A stretch of DNA of 64,000 nucleotides from Xanthobacter sp. YC-JY1. Lineage in GTDB: Bacteria; Pseudomonadota; Alphaproteobacteria; Rhizobiales; Xanthobacteraceae. Positions 11,973-20,974 of this stretch are shown one piece after another; position 1 is the stretch's first letter; every line of letters begins with the position of its first letter. The position numbers and the translations under genes are program-made. The DNA is taken from contig NZ_CP032674.1 of assembly GCF_021730305.1 (NCBI RefSeq), positions 3,023,001 through 3,087,000 on the forward strand. The letters are read 5' to 3'. The notes under the pieces are model-generated. The model did no database searches and was not told the origin of the DNA. It was given only the letters and a program-made list of their open reading frames with translations.

Positions 11973-12974
11973 TCAGAAGAAGCGATCGAAATGGATGCGT
12001 GCGAGGGGCACGGTCCAGTTGACAATCAGAAGCTTCTGCAGCGCCTCCGTCATCGGCGGCGGACCGGCGAAATAGAATTCACATTCCGCTGCGCGGTGTC
12101 CCACCGCACGTTCCACCTCCTCATGGACGAAGCCGCGCACCCCGTCCCACCCGCTGTCGTCCGCCTCAGCCGAGAGAACCGGCGTGTATGCGGCAACGCC
12201 ACCCTGCGCCGCCCCCATCAACGCTGGGAAGCACAGATCCTCACGCGTGCGCGCCCCTTCGAAGACGAAAAGCCGGCGCCCCGGCATCGCCTCCACCGCT
12301 GCCCGTGCCACCGACACCACCGGGCCGATGCCAGAGCCGCCGGCGATGCACACCACGTCGCGCGGCGCCTCGGCTCGAAAATGAGCATGGCCGTAGGGGC
12401 CGTCAAGTTCGAGCGTATCACCGATCTCAACCGCGTCGAACATCGCATTGCTGCCCCGCCCACCGGGAACCCGGCGAATGACGAAACGCCACTCGCCCTC
12501 CCCGTTGGGCAGGTTTGACATGGAATAGGCCCGTGCCCCCTCCGCCCCCGGCGGCCGGAAGATGGCATATTGGCCGGCGATGAAATGTGCCGGCTCGGCC
12601 GTCCTGAGCACGAATTCGGACATGCTGGAGGTCACGGGGCGCCGACAGGCGAGAACCGCCTTCATCCGGCGGGGCGGAACGGGCGGGCGATATTCCTCGC
12701 CGGTCCGCATTTTTATGGTGCAGTCGGAGCGCGGCCGCGACTGGCAGGCAAGGCGTTTGCCCCGCCGCCGATCGCGCTCGGAGAGGCCCGGCGCCTCCTC
12801 CCACAGCGTCTCCATCTCACCGGCGACGAGATCAAAGCGGCAGCTGCCGCATCCGCCCACGTTGCAGTCGTAGGGGAACCCCACGCCTGCGCGCAGCGCG
12901 CCCCTCAGCAGCGTGTCCTCGCCGGCGGAGACGTCGAAGCCGTCCCCGCCTTCCAGCGTGATCCGATGGCTCAT
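11973..12974 (-). CDS. tmoF: Toluene monooxygenase reductase component
   Basis: A 333-residue protein: plant-type 2Fe-2S domain at the N-terminus (CNVGGCGSC, with the fourth Cys in LACQSR), FAD domain (RAYSMSN) and NAD domain ([10 protein letters not shown], ending with FAGPPPM). It passes electrons from NADH to the Rieske ferredoxin TmoC. ATG 12974 gives the normal start directly before the 2Fe-2S domain and lies 14 bases after the tmoE stop. It is the last gene of the operon. Confidence 0.9.
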   Translation of the reverse strand: MSHRITLEGGDGFDVSAGEDTLLRGALRAGVGFPYDCNVGGCGSCRFDLVAGEMETLWEEAPGLSERDRRRGKRLACQSRPRSDCTIKMRTGEEYRPPVPPRRMKAVLACRRPVTSSMSEFVLRTAEPAHFIAGQYAIFRPPGAEGARAYSMSNLPNGEGEWRFVIRRVPGGRGSNAMFDAVEIGDTLELDGPYGHAHFRAEAPRDVVCIAGGSGIGPVVSVARAAVEAMPGRRLFVFEGARTREDLCFPALMGAAQGGVAAYTPVLSAEADDSGWDGVRGFVHEEVERAVGHRAAECEFYFAGPPPMTEALQKLLIVNWTVPLARIHFDRFF

Positions 12975-12988
12975 GTCCGACGCCCCGG

Positions 12989-13981
12989 TCAGGCGCCGAG
13001 GCCGAGGCCGCGGCGATAGGCTGCGACCGCCGCCTTGGCCACGTTCGCCCCGTCGCGGGCGTCGGGCAAGCGGGAGCTGTAGGCGTCGATGGCGGCATCG
13101 CCCAGCGGCGCCCATTTGGCGAGCCCGTCGTTGAGCACCTGGCGATTGCCCTCGGTCTCAAGCATCAGGGCTACCAGCGCCGAGGTCCAGCGGCGGTGCC
13201 GGTCGGCATCGAGGAGTTGCGCATCACACAGCAGGCCGAGCAGGGTGTCGCCATTGTGCCGCGCCGCCTGGCCGAGCCCGCGCAGCACCGCTTCCTCCAG
13301 CGCCGGGCGAGCGACGAGGTTCATGGCCACGAAGTGCTCGCCCCACTCATAGGTGGCAAGGCCCTTCTCCACCAGCTCACGGAACCCTTGCCAGGCGGAA
13401 TCGGTCTCCCAGATCGTCTGCTCGCCGGTGCCGAAGCCGTGATCGTCGAAGCTCTTGGCGAGTTCGCGGGTCCGGTAGGCGGTGTGGGTGAGCCAGCGCA
13501 GTGAATCCGCCGTCTGATAGGTGGCGACATTGGAGATGGTGGAGGCCGGCGCCATCTGGCACAGATAGGCGGAGCCCATCTGCAGCGTGTGGAACAGGTA
13601 GCGCACCGGCGTGTAGATGCGCGCAAGGTGGCGCACCCAGGAGCGCTCAAGCATCGCGTCGTGGCCGCGCTCGGAGAACTGGTCGAACAGGCCGAAGACG
13701 TAGTTCTCCTGCCCGTCCTGGAGCATGTTGTAGGTGCGATAGACCATCTCGTCGGGATCGCGGAAGGCGTTCCAGTCGGGATGAACCAGCGGGCTGGCGT
13801 TGCGGTAGGTCTTGTACCACTTGGCCGGCGGGAAATCCGGGTCGAGTTCGAACGGCGCGTCAGGCCGGTCGGTGGTGTAATGGAGGTTGGTGGAGACGAT
13901 CTCGTATTCGCTCGGCTTGCGGCGGCGGGCGGCGAGATGGCTCCAGGTCTTCAGCGGCTGGGCGATTGCGGGCTGGTTCAT
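12989..13981 (-). CDS. tmoE: Toluene monooxygenase hydroxylase beta subunit
   Basis: A 330-residue protein of the ferritin-like beta subunit family. It has the typical N-terminal segment (KTWSHLAARRRKPSEYEIV) and conserved FELDP, YRTYN and GQENYV stretches. The beta subunit has no diiron ligands and forms the (alpha-beta-gamma)2 hydroxylase with TmoA and TmoB. The position between tmoD and tmoF matches the tmo/tou operon order. Confidence 0.92.
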   Translation of the reverse strand: MNQPAIAQPLKTWSHLAARRRKPSEYEIVSTNLHYTTDRPDAPFELDPDFPPAKWYKTYRNASPLVHPDWNAFRDPDEMVYRTYNMLQDGQENYVFGLFDQFSERGHDAMLERSWVRHLARIYTPVRYLFHTLQMGSAYLCQMAPASTISNVATYQTADSLRWLTHTAYRTRELAKSFDDHGFGTGEQTIWETDSAWQGFRELVEKGLATYEWGEHFVAMNLVARPALEEAVLRGLGQAARHNGDTLLGLLCDAQLLDADRHRRWTSALVALMLETEGNRQVLNDGLAKWAPLGDAAIDAYSSRLPDARDGANVAKAAVAAYRRGLGLGA

Positions 13982-13997
13982 CGTCTTCCCTCCCGGG

Positions 13998-14312
13998 TCA
14001 GAGTGTTTTTTCGTAGTAGAAACGGACGTGATCCTCGGTCATCTCGATGCGTCCGGCGAAGGAGCCGAGGTTGATCTCCAGTTCTTGCATGCGGAATGGC
14101 CGGCCGAGCGTGCGCTCCAGCGTCGCCCGACGCAGGATCATCTCGCCCTCGGCCTCGATGCGCACGTAGGCGAGCTTGTCATCCACGTTGATGGTCTTGC
14201 CGGGATTGTCCTCTTCGGCCGCCTCGATGACGCCGGCCGTAAGCGGGCCGGCGCGCAGGATGGGGCCGACCCGGTTGTTGCGGTAGCCATTGGCCACGTC
14301 CTTGACTGTCAC
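13998..14312 (-). CDS. tmoD: Toluene monooxygenase effector (coupling) protein
   Basis: A 104-residue cofactor-free effector protein of the MmoB/TmoD family ([11 protein letters not shown] near the start, [17 protein letters not shown] mid-protein). It binds the hydroxylase and couples electron use to substrate oxidation. The GTG start at 14312 has GGGAGGAG about seven bases upstream. It is separated from tmoC by 156 bases that contain a direct repeat, an unusually long gap for this operon. Confidence 0.92.
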   Translation of the reverse strand: MTVKDVANGYRNNRVGPILRAGPLTAGVIEAAEEDNPGKTINVDDKLAYVRIEAEGEMILRRATLERTLGRPFRMQELEINLGSFAGRIEMTEDHVRFYYEKTL

Positions 14313-14410
14313 GTTGGTCTCCTCCCGATGTTTTCGTTGCAGCCCTCGGCTGTCGGCCGGAGCCCTGGGTCTTGGGTCTTGGGGCGACTGGGTCCGCGGT
14401 GTGTGCTGTC

Positions 14411-14468
14411 TTCGCTCAGGCGCCGCGCGGGCATTTCTGCGCTGCTTTCGCTCAGGCGCCGCGCGGGC
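14411..14468. repeat. Two 22-bp direct repeats between tmoC and tmoD
   Basis: Identical copies lie at 14411-14432 and 14447-14468, 36 bases apart. Each begins TTCGCTCAGGCGCC. The second copy ends exactly at the tmoC stop codon. The flanks also share GCTG, so the repeat unit is probably a small tandem duplication of the tmoC downstream region. A little further (14360-14390) is a short GGGTCTTG doublet. Confidence 0.8.
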
Positions 14469-14804
14469 TTAGGTGTGGGCGAAGCGGGGCTCGACGCCTT
14501 CGGTCGAGACCAGGATGGATTCGCCCACCACCTTCACCGGATATTCGGCGAGGTGGCAGTCCTTCGGGTTCACGCCCCGCCCGGTGCCGGCATCGAAGGT
14601 CCATTGGTGGGCGCGGCACATGAGAACCCCACCCTCCAGCTTGCCCTCCGAGAGAGGAATGTCCTGGTGCGGGCAGATGCCCTGGAAGGCGCGGATGTCG
14701 CCGCCCTCCGGCCAGACGAGCAGGATCACCTGCCCATCCACCTCCACCTCCGCCATGTCCCCTTCCCAAAGGTCGTCGAGCGTCGCCGCAAGCTTGAAAC
14801 TCAT
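14469..14804 (-). CDS. tmoC: Toluene monooxygenase Rieske ferredoxin
   Basis: A 111-residue Rieske protein with both cluster motifs, CPHQ (residues about 45-48) and CRAHQ (about 64-68), giving Cys/His pairs for a 2Fe-2S centre. It carries electrons from TmoF to the diiron hydroxylase. It starts six bases after the tmoB stop, so it is translationally coupled. Confidence 0.94.
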   Translation of the reverse strand: MSFKLAATLDDLWEGDMAEVEVDGQVILLVWPEGGDIRAFQGICPHQDIPLSEGKLEGGVLMCRAHQWTFDAGTGRGVNPKDCHLAEYPVKVVGESILVSTEGVEPRFAHT

Positions 14805-14810
14805 GATCCC

Positions 14811-15071
14811 TCACGCATCGCAGAAGATGAACTCAAGGGTTTCCATCGGGCGAATGCCGCTTTCGGCGAGCCGCATCTCCCGCGGAAAGAAATCCGCGTC
14901 ACCCTGGCGGCGCACCCGGACCACCTTGTCGGGCCGCGGCGCAACGCGCACGCCCACAGAGTGACCGGCGGCGGCCGCGGCGACCTCATCCATGGTGTTT
15001 TCGGTATCAACGGGCACAAGCAGCAGCACGAAGTCGTGCTGGAAATTGGAGATGACGGGGAACAAAGCCAT
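14811..15071 (-). CDS. tmoB: Toluene monooxygenase hydroxylase gamma subunit
   Basis: An 86-residue TmoB family protein with a ubiquitin-like fold (MALFPVISNFQHDFVLLLV..., ending METLEFIFCDA). ATG 15071 gives the standard TmoB N-terminus; a longer frame upstream has no family similarity. About 117 bases separate it from tmoA, more than is common within such operons. Confidence 0.9.
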   Translation of the reverse strand: MALFPVISNFQHDFVLLLVPVDTENTMDEVAAAAAGHSVGVRVAPRPDKVVRVRRQGDADFFPREMRLAESGIRPMETLEFIFCDA

Positions 15072-15188
15072 GACGGGCTCCTTGTCCGGCCGATGTGGCC
15101 CTATGGGTTGAAATGCGCGCACCGCCCCGCGCCGCGGCGAAGGCCGCCGCGGCCGTACCGGCACCCGCAACGTTCGTGCGCGACGCGC

Positions 15189-16685
15189 CTATTCGGCGGC
15201 CATGCGGCCCCGGTAGGCATCCACCCAGGCGTAGCCGTGGGCATCGTCGCCGCACTCGCCGGGCTGGAGGTTCATGTAGGTGAGCGCGCCCAGGAGGTCG
15301 GCAGGCTGGATCTGACCGGCGAGGAACCGATCCACCAGCGACATGTGTCCGCGGTAGCGCTTCGGATCCTGCTCGAAGATCCAGCGGTCGATCTCGGAAT
15401 TGAAGTGGTAGAGCCGCCCGTCATAGTTGAGCGGATAGTCTTTCACGTTCCAACCGTTGCCCGGAATGGCGCAGATCGGGATCTGGCTCATGTTGCACAC
15501 GATGGGCAGGGTCTGCGGCAGGGTGCGCTCGGGATGGCCGGCGACGAGATTGTCGATGATGACGTCCCACGCCTTGCCGAACGTGTCGTTCCAGCCGGGA
15601 TATTTTTCCTCCAGCCAGTCGCGGCAATCGGGCGTCACGCCCGCCGCCGGGTTCCACCACAGGGTCGGCCGCCAGAACCACAGGCCCATCTGGTAGGCGT
15701 GGTGCTGATAGTCGAATTCCGCGATCATCTTGTCCCAATACCAGGGCAAATCGAGGCCGAGGTCGAGCAACGAGCGCTCGAACTGGTCGACGATCCACTC
15801 CTGCATGAATTCCTTGAACGATTGCTTCCGGTGATGGAGCGGCGTGTTGTAGTCCATCGACGGGCCGGTGAGGATGCAGAAGATCCGCCAGGCACGGCCA
15901 ATGGCGATATCCACCAGCTTCTGCGCCTCCGCCTTGCGGCCGTTAGAAATCAGCACCTGGAGCGCCGGGCCGCCGATCTGCGCATGGCGGGATTCGTCCG
16001 TCTGGATCGAGGAGATCAGGCTCGAGAAGGTATAGTCGCCGGCCTCCGCCGCATCGGCCGCGAGTCCGAGGAACTGCATATTGGTGAAGCCGGTCTCGAA
16101 GGCGAAGGTCAGCATCACCGCGATCTCGGTGGCGCTCCTCGCCATGAACAGGTCGTCGAAGGCGTGACGCGCCGCGATCGCCGCCCATTCATTGGTGTGG
16201 TAGGCCTTGTGGCCCCAATCGAACTGGCGGTCCTTCGGGCAGTATTCGTGCGGGAAGAAGAGCTGCAGCTGGGCGTGGCGGTTCTCGTCCATCATGCCGA
16301 AGGTGGCCATGTTGCGCATGCCCGGCGCGCGGCCGAAGCGGGCCATGCGGGCCTCCGCGCTCATCGCCGCATATTCGCCCAGCGCAATGGCGCCGTAGTG
16401 CGACTTCAGGATCGAGCGCCAGCCCGGGTCGGCATCCTCGAAGATGCGGCTGCGCTGCAGCGCGGCCTTCACCGAATAGGCGCCGGCATCCTTCTCGCGC
16501 TGGACGCTGACATATTCGGGGAAGGAGGTCTTGTAGGGCTCGTCATAGACCTCCCACTTCTCCCCCGGCACCCCCTGCGCCCCGGTCATGACGTCCGGGA
16601 AGAGGTCTTCATCGGTGACGAATTTCGGCGTCCAGTTGGTGGAGCGCGCGATGTCGTACCACTCGGATCGATCGAGCAATGCCAT
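15189..16685 (-). CDS. tmoA: Toluene monooxygenase hydroxylase alpha subunit (diiron)
   Basis: A 498-residue protein, equal in length to TmoA/TouA and very similar along its whole length (WTPKFVT, EKWEVYDEPYK, REKDAGAYSVKAAL, NMATFGMM). Diiron ligands are visible as Glu in GEYAA, MMDENRH, FETGF and QTDESRH. It hydroxylates the aromatic ring of toluene or benzene with O2. Related alkene and isoprene monooxygenases share this architecture, so exact regiochemistry cannot be read. The sequence looks nearer to TmoA than to Xanthobacter alkene monooxygenase XamoA. It is the first gene of the operon, about 90 bases downstream of a sigma-54-type promoter. Confidence 0.95.
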   Translation of the reverse strand: MALLDRSEWYDIARSTNWTPKFVTDEDLFPDVMTGAQGVPGEKWEVYDEPYKTSFPEYVSVQREKDAGAYSVKAALQRSRIFEDADPGWRSILKSHYGAIALGEYAAMSAEARMARFGRAPGMRNMATFGMMDENRHAQLQLFFPHEYCPKDRQFDWGHKAYHTNEWAAIAARHAFDDLFMARSATEIAVMLTFAFETGFTNMQFLGLAADAAEAGDYTFSSLISSIQTDESRHAQIGGPALQVLISNGRKAEAQKLVDIAIGRAWRIFCILTGPSMDYNTPLHHRKQSFKEFMQEWIVDQFERSLLDLGLDLPWYWDKMIAEFDYQHHAYQMGLWFWRPTLWWNPAAGVTPDCRDWLEEKYPGWNDTFGKAWDVIIDNLVAGHPERTLPQTLPIVCNMSQIPICAIPGNGWNVKDYPLNYDGRLYHFNSEIDRWIFEQDPKRYRGHMSLVDRFLAGQIQPADLLGALTYMNLQPGECGDDAHGYAWVDAYRGRMAAE

Positions 16686-17213
16686 GGCTTCTTCCTTGGG
16701 CTTGTCTGTTTTGCGGACGTGTCAGTTGTTCGGACTTGTCGTTTATTGGGAGCCGGAGAGCTTCCGCCACCGATCTCCCTTCGTTGAGCAAGATGAATGC
16801 CAGCATCCGGGGGCAGACCTGCGATTTCGCTGCGCAGCATTCGACCCGCGGCGCCATTTCAATTCACCTTCAATACTTTCCGCGAGCGCGAGCCCAATTT
16901 TCGCAGCTTCCCGGAGCCAGCGGTTGCGGCGCACACGAAAGCCGCTCCTCGCCGCCCTGCCCCCAAGTCTTCGAATTGGTGAAAATCGGTCGATGTCCCG
17001 ATGAGCCATTTCACTATTTCATCAAATGCACAGCTCAGCATTCGGATTGACCGGGAGAAGCGGCGCTTTCCGGCTACAACCATGGCTTCAGCCCCGGCCA
17101 ATACGCTGTTATCAAGCATATGCCGGCAGCATGAAGAGACATGGCGAACGGTTCTAGGTTCTGCGAATACGTCTATACATTCACAGTCCGCCGTTCCCCG
17201 CCCACTTTCCGCC
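16686..17213. other. Regulatory gap between ompW-like gene and tmoA
   Basis: 528 bases with no convincing gene on either strand. It holds the -24/-12 promoter of tmoA (16788-16802). Further upstream, 17010-17025 reads on the minus strand TTGATGAAATAGTGAA, a weak (about 11 of 16) match to XylR/DmpR-type upstream activating sites. At about 240 bases from the predicted start it is somewhat farther than usual. Base composition is less GC-rich than the flanking genes. Confidence 0.55.
16788..16802 (-). promoter_or_regulatory. Sigma-54 (-24/-12) promoter of the tmo operon
   Basis: The minus strand reads TGGCATTCATCTTGC, with the invariant GG and GC exactly ten bases apart and TTGC followed by T, matching the TGGCAYR-N4-TTGCW consensus. 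Predicted transcription start near 16776, about 90 bases before the tmoA ATG. A XylR/DmpR-type activator is encoded at the end of the same operon. Confidence 0.75.
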
Positions 17214-17921
17214 TCAGAAGCGGTAGGTCACACCCGTGAACAGCACCAGTGGATCGAGCTTCACGTCGGCGGCGATGGGCATGCCGCCGAGGGTTCCCGT
17301 GGCGTCCACGGTCAGGTAGAGCTTCTTCACATCGAAGAAGACCGCCCAGTTGCGGGCGAGGATGTAGTCGACGCCGGCTTGTAGCACGAAGGCGGGCGCG
17401 CCGTTCACCGACAGGTTCTGCACCGTTCCGGACTTGGAATTGAAGATAAGGCCATAGCCCAGGCCGGCGCCGACATAAGGCTGGATCGGGCCGAAATTCT
17501 TGAAATGATAATGGGCGGTCACGGTCGCCGGGCCATAGGTGACCTTGCCGAGAGTGCCGAGGGCGGTCGCCGTTCCCGTCCCCGTCAGGCTCGTGGTGGG
17601 CGGATAGCCACCCGTCAGGCTGACGGCGATGTTGTCGGTGAAGAAATAGCCGACCTCGAACAGGGCGGTGACATTGTTGTCCGCATGGGCGGACGCGCCG
17701 GTCACGGGGCCCATGGAGGAGGTGATGGTGGCACCGGAATCGAACAGCACGCCGCCGACGCCGAGCCGCACATACCAGGACGGGTCCGGCAGCGGCGTCG
17801 CGGTCGCAGGCGCCGTGGCGAGATCGGCCGCGTGGGCACCGGCCGGCAGGGCGATTGCCGCTGCCACTCCGGCCGCTCCGACGAGGAGCGATCGCCATCC
17901 CATGTTCCCCAAATTCCTCAT
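17214..17921 (-). CDS. OmpW-family outer-membrane protein
   Basis: A 235-residue protein with a signal peptide (hydrophobic stretch ending [10 protein letters not shown]), eight predicted amphipathic beta strands and a C-terminal aromatic residue (GVTYRF), as in OmpW. OmpW-type barrels pass hydrophobic molecules across the outer membrane. Lying between the phenol hydroxylase and toluene monooxygenase genes, it may admit the aromatic substrate, a job done by FadL-type TmoX in other toluene clusters; that is inference. ATG 17921 was preferred because GGAGGGGG lies just upstream; an ATG at 17939 includes that sequence inside the gene. It starts about 70 bases after dmpP. Confidence 0.82.
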   Translation of the reverse strand: MRNLGNMGWRSLLVGAAGVAAAIALPAGAHAADLATAPATATPLPDPSWYVRLGVGGVLFDSGATITSSMGPVTGASAHADNNVTALFEVGYFFTDNIAVSLTGGYPPTTSLTGTGTATALGTLGKVTYGPATVTAHYHFKNFGPIQPYVGAGLGYGLIFNSKSGTVQNLSVNGAPAFVLQAGVDYILARNWAVFFDVKKLYLTVDATGTLGGMPIAADVKLDPLVLFTGVTYRF

Positions 17922-17992
17922 ATCCCCCTCCAAGTTCATTGCCTTGCCGCGCCGTGCGTGATGCCGACCCGTGCCGATTGAACCCATGCCCG

Positions 17993-19048
17993 TCAGATGC
18001 CCCGGAAGACCGGGCTCTTCTTCTCCGCGCCGTCCGAGGCTGTCAGGAACCGCTCAGTGAAGATGTGTTTCTCGAACAGCCGCCCGCGCATCAGCGCGCC
18101 GATGGAGGCCTCGATCATCGGTGGAGGGCCACACAGATAGGCGCTCTGCCCCTCGAACGTGCCGTCGAACACGTGCTCCGCCACCTCATGCACGAATCCG
18201 CGCGCGCCGGCCCATCCGCTCCCGTCCGGCTCGGCCGAGAGCACCGGCACGTAGCGGAAATGAGGGTGGCGCCGCACCAGGTCCTCGAACAGCGCGCGAT
18301 CGTAGAGGTCGAGCTCGGCCCGCACCCCGTGGATGAGCGTGATGGGTGCGCTCCAGCCCTCGGCGAGGAGGTCGAGAACCATCGACCGGGGGCTCGACAC
18401 GCCGGTCCCGCCGGCGAGGAACAGCAGCGGCCCGCCGCGGCTCTTGCGCACGAAAAAACGGCCATAGGGGCCGGAGAAGCGCACCCGGTCGCCCACCTTG
18501 AGCTGATCGTGCAGGAAAGCCGTGCCCTGCCCGCCCGGAACGCGGCGGATCTGCAGGTCCACATGCTCCCGCTCATGCGGCGGGTTGGCGATGGAAAAGG
18601 CGCGGGTGCCCGCGACCGTGGGAATGTGCAGGTTGATATATTGACCCGCCTGGAAATCCATGGCGCCGTCGAGGGCGAGGCGGATGCCCTTGACGTCGTG
18701 AGTGAGATCCGCGATCGCCGCCACGGTGGCGTCGTAGTCCGCCACGGGAATGCGACGCTGGTCGGGATCCTCGTCGACTTCCGCCTCGATCACCACGTCT
18801 TCGAGGAGCCGGGCGGTGCATGCGAGCGTCTTGCCGCCCGCCCGCTCGAAATCCATCAAGGCGAACGGCGAGGCCTCGGCATGGTCCACCTGGCCGTCCA
18901 CCACGTCCACCTTGCAGGTGCCACAGAGGCCGTGACCACAGGCGTGGGGCAGCCAGATGCCAGCCCTGAGGCAGGCATCGAGAATGGTCTGCCCGTCCGC
19001 GACAGTGATGACCTCGCCCAAGGGCTCAATGGTTAGCTCGTGCCCCAT
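17993..19048 (-). CDS. dmpP: Phenol hydroxylase P5 reductase
   Basis: A 351-residue protein with an N-terminal plant-type 2Fe-2S domain (CGHGLCGTC, fourth Cys in LACTAR), an FAD domain (RAFSIANPP) and an NAD domain (FLAGGTGVSSPRSM, CGPPPM). It transfers electrons from NADH to the phenol hydroxylase oxygenase. ATG 19048 is ten bases after the dmpO stop and starts the protein directly at the 2Fe-2S domain. It is paralogous to the tmoF product 6 kb away. Confidence 0.93.
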   Translation of the reverse strand: MGHELTIEPLGEVITVADGQTILDACLRAGIWLPHACGHGLCGTCKVDVVDGQVDHAEASPFALMDFERAGGKTLACTARLLEDVVIEAEVDEDPDQRRIPVADYDATVAAIADLTHDVKGIRLALDGAMDFQAGQYINLHIPTVAGTRAFSIANPPHEREHVDLQIRRVPGGQGTAFLHDQLKVGDRVRFSGPYGRFFVRKSRGGPLLFLAGGTGVSSPRSMVLDLLAEGWSAPITLIHGVRAELDLYDRALFEDLVRRHPHFRYVPVLSAEPDGSGWAGARGFVHEVAEHVFDGTFEGQSAYLCGPPPMIEASIGALMRGRLFEKHIFTERFLTASDGAEKKSPVFRGI

Positions 19049-19058
19049 GCCCGCCGCC

Positions 19059-19427
19059 TCAGTTCGCCGAGCCCTTCCAGCCATGGAGGCCGGGGGTCTT
19101 GAAGCGCAGGAGGGATTTGTGCCCGAGGCCGTTGGCTTCGAGGGATAATGAGAGGTCAGGCACCATCCGCACCCCGTCGATCTGCCACTCAACCTTGCTC
19201 CAGTCGATGCGAGCGGCATCGGGGTGGGCGGCATAGGCCGGCGCGATCACATCGGACACCAGCGCGCCGAACGACAGCGTTGGCGGCAGCGGAAAGGCGA
19301 TGGCTGCGCAGAACGACAGATGATCTTCCCAATGCACATAGACGAGGATGTTGCCGTGGAAGTTCTTGCGCGCATCCCGCACCGTCACGTGATCAAGATA
19401 CTCGGCCGTATCAAGGGCGTTGAGCAT
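19059..19427 (-). CDS. dmpO: Phenol hydroxylase P4 component
   Basis: A 122-residue protein of the DmpO/PhO family (HVTVRDARKNFHGNILVYVHWEDHL near the start). P4 is the gamma-type subunit of the phenol hydroxylase oxygenase complex. ATG 19427 lies ten bases after the dmpN stop; the longer open frame upstream overlaps dmpN and lacks similarity. Confidence 0.92.
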   Translation of the reverse strand: MLNALDTAEYLDHVTVRDARKNFHGNILVYVHWEDHLSFCAAIAFPLPPTLSFGALVSDVIAPAYAAHPDAARIDWSKVEWQIDGVRMVPDLSLSLEANGLGHKSLLRFKTPGLHGWKGSAN

Positions 19428-19437
19428 GGCCTTCTCC

Positions 19438-20952
19438 TCAGCCTGCGGCCCGCGCCGCGGCGGCGTGCCAGTCGTTCCAGAGCTTTTCGTCGGGGGAGCC
19501 GACGTAATCCATGTTGTCGGCACCGGCATTCAGTCGATACCAGGCGAGCACATCCGGAATGCTGGCCCCGCCGCAATTCCCCTGGAAGATCTGCTGCACG
19601 GGCATCCAGGCCTGGACATACTTCTGGGGCTCGGCGTCGAAGATATCCTTGCAGCCGTCCGAACAGAAATGGTAGGTCTCGCCCTCAACTTGGGAGCAGC
19701 GGAACGCGATCTTCGTCGGGTCGCCCGGCTCGGTGTAGACCATCGGGATCTGGCAGACCTGACAGAGCTGCGGCAGGGAATTGTTGTAGAACCGCTGGCC
19801 CTGCTTCTCCATCTCCGCCCACATCTCGAAACGCGGACGATAGTATTTGTCGAAGGTGTTCGGGTATTTCTCCGACAGCCAGTCCATGTGCGCACGATCG
19901 GGCATCCAGGTGTGGAAGGCCGCGGCGTGGGTGTACTGGTAGAAGGTGGCCCAGTTCTGGTGCGAGATGTGCTCGGCGTCGGCGGTGGCGACGTCGGCAT
20001 ATTTCGGCACTTTCAGGCCGTAGCGGGCGAGATCGGTGAAGAGGGAGCCGCCGGCCTCGGTGAAGTAGATTTCCCAGGCCTCCTTCCAGCTCATCACCTT
20101 CTTCGGCAGCATGTAGTCCATCATCATGGCCACGAGGCCGAGCACGCGGTGGCCGCGCCAGAACCACTTGTCCACCCAACGCTGCACGATGGGCAGGTTG
20201 TCCGCATCCTGCTCCAGCAGGAACTTGATGACCTCGATGCCGAGCGTCATGTGGCGGCTCTCGTCCGACTGGGCGGAAAAGCCGAAGGTTACGGTGGACA
20301 TGTCACCGTTGTAGGCTGCCCCCGACATGAACGGCACGAACAGGAGGTTCGTCAGCACGTACTCGAAGGCAAACCCGATGGCGATCATGTATTCGAACGG
20401 GCCCGCCGTGCGCGCATCATCGAAGAACGACTTGGGCACGGAGAGGTACCACACCCGGTCGTGCATGTGGCGGAACTCGGAAAGCCCGTCGAAATACTTG
20501 TTGTAGTGGCTGATGGTGTGGATCTGCGTCTGCACGTGCCGCAGTTCGTCCAGCGACTGCATCTGCGCGGCGACGCGTGGACCGACCCCGCGCAGGTGGC
20601 GTCCGGCGAAGGCGAACCCGCGGTGCGCCTGGTATTCGAGCGGCGACACACCGGTGAGGAACAATTTCAGGACGTTGGTGTAGCGCGCATCGGAGATGCC
20701 GGTCTGCCCGTTATTCTGCGCGAAGGCGTCGAGCACGGCGTAGAGCTTGCGCTCCTTCTCGCCCTGGAACTTCCAGTAGGCATCCATGGTGAGCCGGAAG
20801 GGATCCTCCCAGGCCGACCAGTCCTTGATCTTGATGCCCTCGAAGCGATCGTAGGGAAACACCTTGTCCATGGGCTGGTAGGTGGTCTCCCAGTCGAGCC
20901 CGCGGGTCATCAGGGCGTAACGCTGCTTCAGGCCGAGCTTCTTCGGTGTCAT
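19438..20952 (-). CDS. dmpN: Phenol hydroxylase P3, oxygenase alpha subunit (diiron)
   Basis: A 504-residue DmpN-like protein (reference about 517). Diiron ligand motifs are seen in LDELRHVQ, FAFEYVLTN and SDESRHM. A C-terminal segment with CQVCQIP and YHFCSDGCKDIF carries paired cysteines typical of this family. It hydroxylates phenol or cresol to (methyl)catechol using O2. ATG 20952 starts at MTPKKLGLKQRYALMTRGLDW, the normal family N-terminus. Confidence 0.95.
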   Translation of the reverse strand: MTPKKLGLKQRYALMTRGLDWETTYQPMDKVFPYDRFEGIKIKDWSAWEDPFRLTMDAYWKFQGEKERKLYAVLDAFAQNNGQTGISDARYTNVLKLFLTGVSPLEYQAHRGFAFAGRHLRGVGPRVAAQMQSLDELRHVQTQIHTISHYNKYFDGLSEFRHMHDRVWYLSVPKSFFDDARTAGPFEYMIAIGFAFEYVLTNLLFVPFMSGAAYNGDMSTVTFGFSAQSDESRHMTLGIEVIKFLLEQDADNLPIVQRWVDKWFWRGHRVLGLVAMMMDYMLPKKVMSWKEAWEIYFTEAGGSLFTDLARYGLKVPKYADVATADAEHISHQNWATFYQYTHAAAFHTWMPDRAHMDWLSEKYPNTFDKYYRPRFEMWAEMEKQGQRFYNNSLPQLCQVCQIPMVYTEPGDPTKIAFRCSQVEGETYHFCSDGCKDIFDAEPQKYVQAWMPVQQIFQGNCGGASIPDVLAWYRLNAGADNMDYVGSPDEKLWNDWHAAAARAAG

Positions 20953-20974
20953 GCCGTGGTCCTTCCGCAAAAGC

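Noticed and set aside
13887-16787. 966-codon plus-strand frame
   Set aside because: Antisense of tmoA, tmoB, tmoC and tmoD, each with clear family motifs. The frame has the His/Arg/Gly-rich look of a shadow.
17010-17025. XylR-type upstream activating site
   Set aside because: Only about 11 of 16 positions fit and it is farther from the promoter than usual; mentioned but not called.
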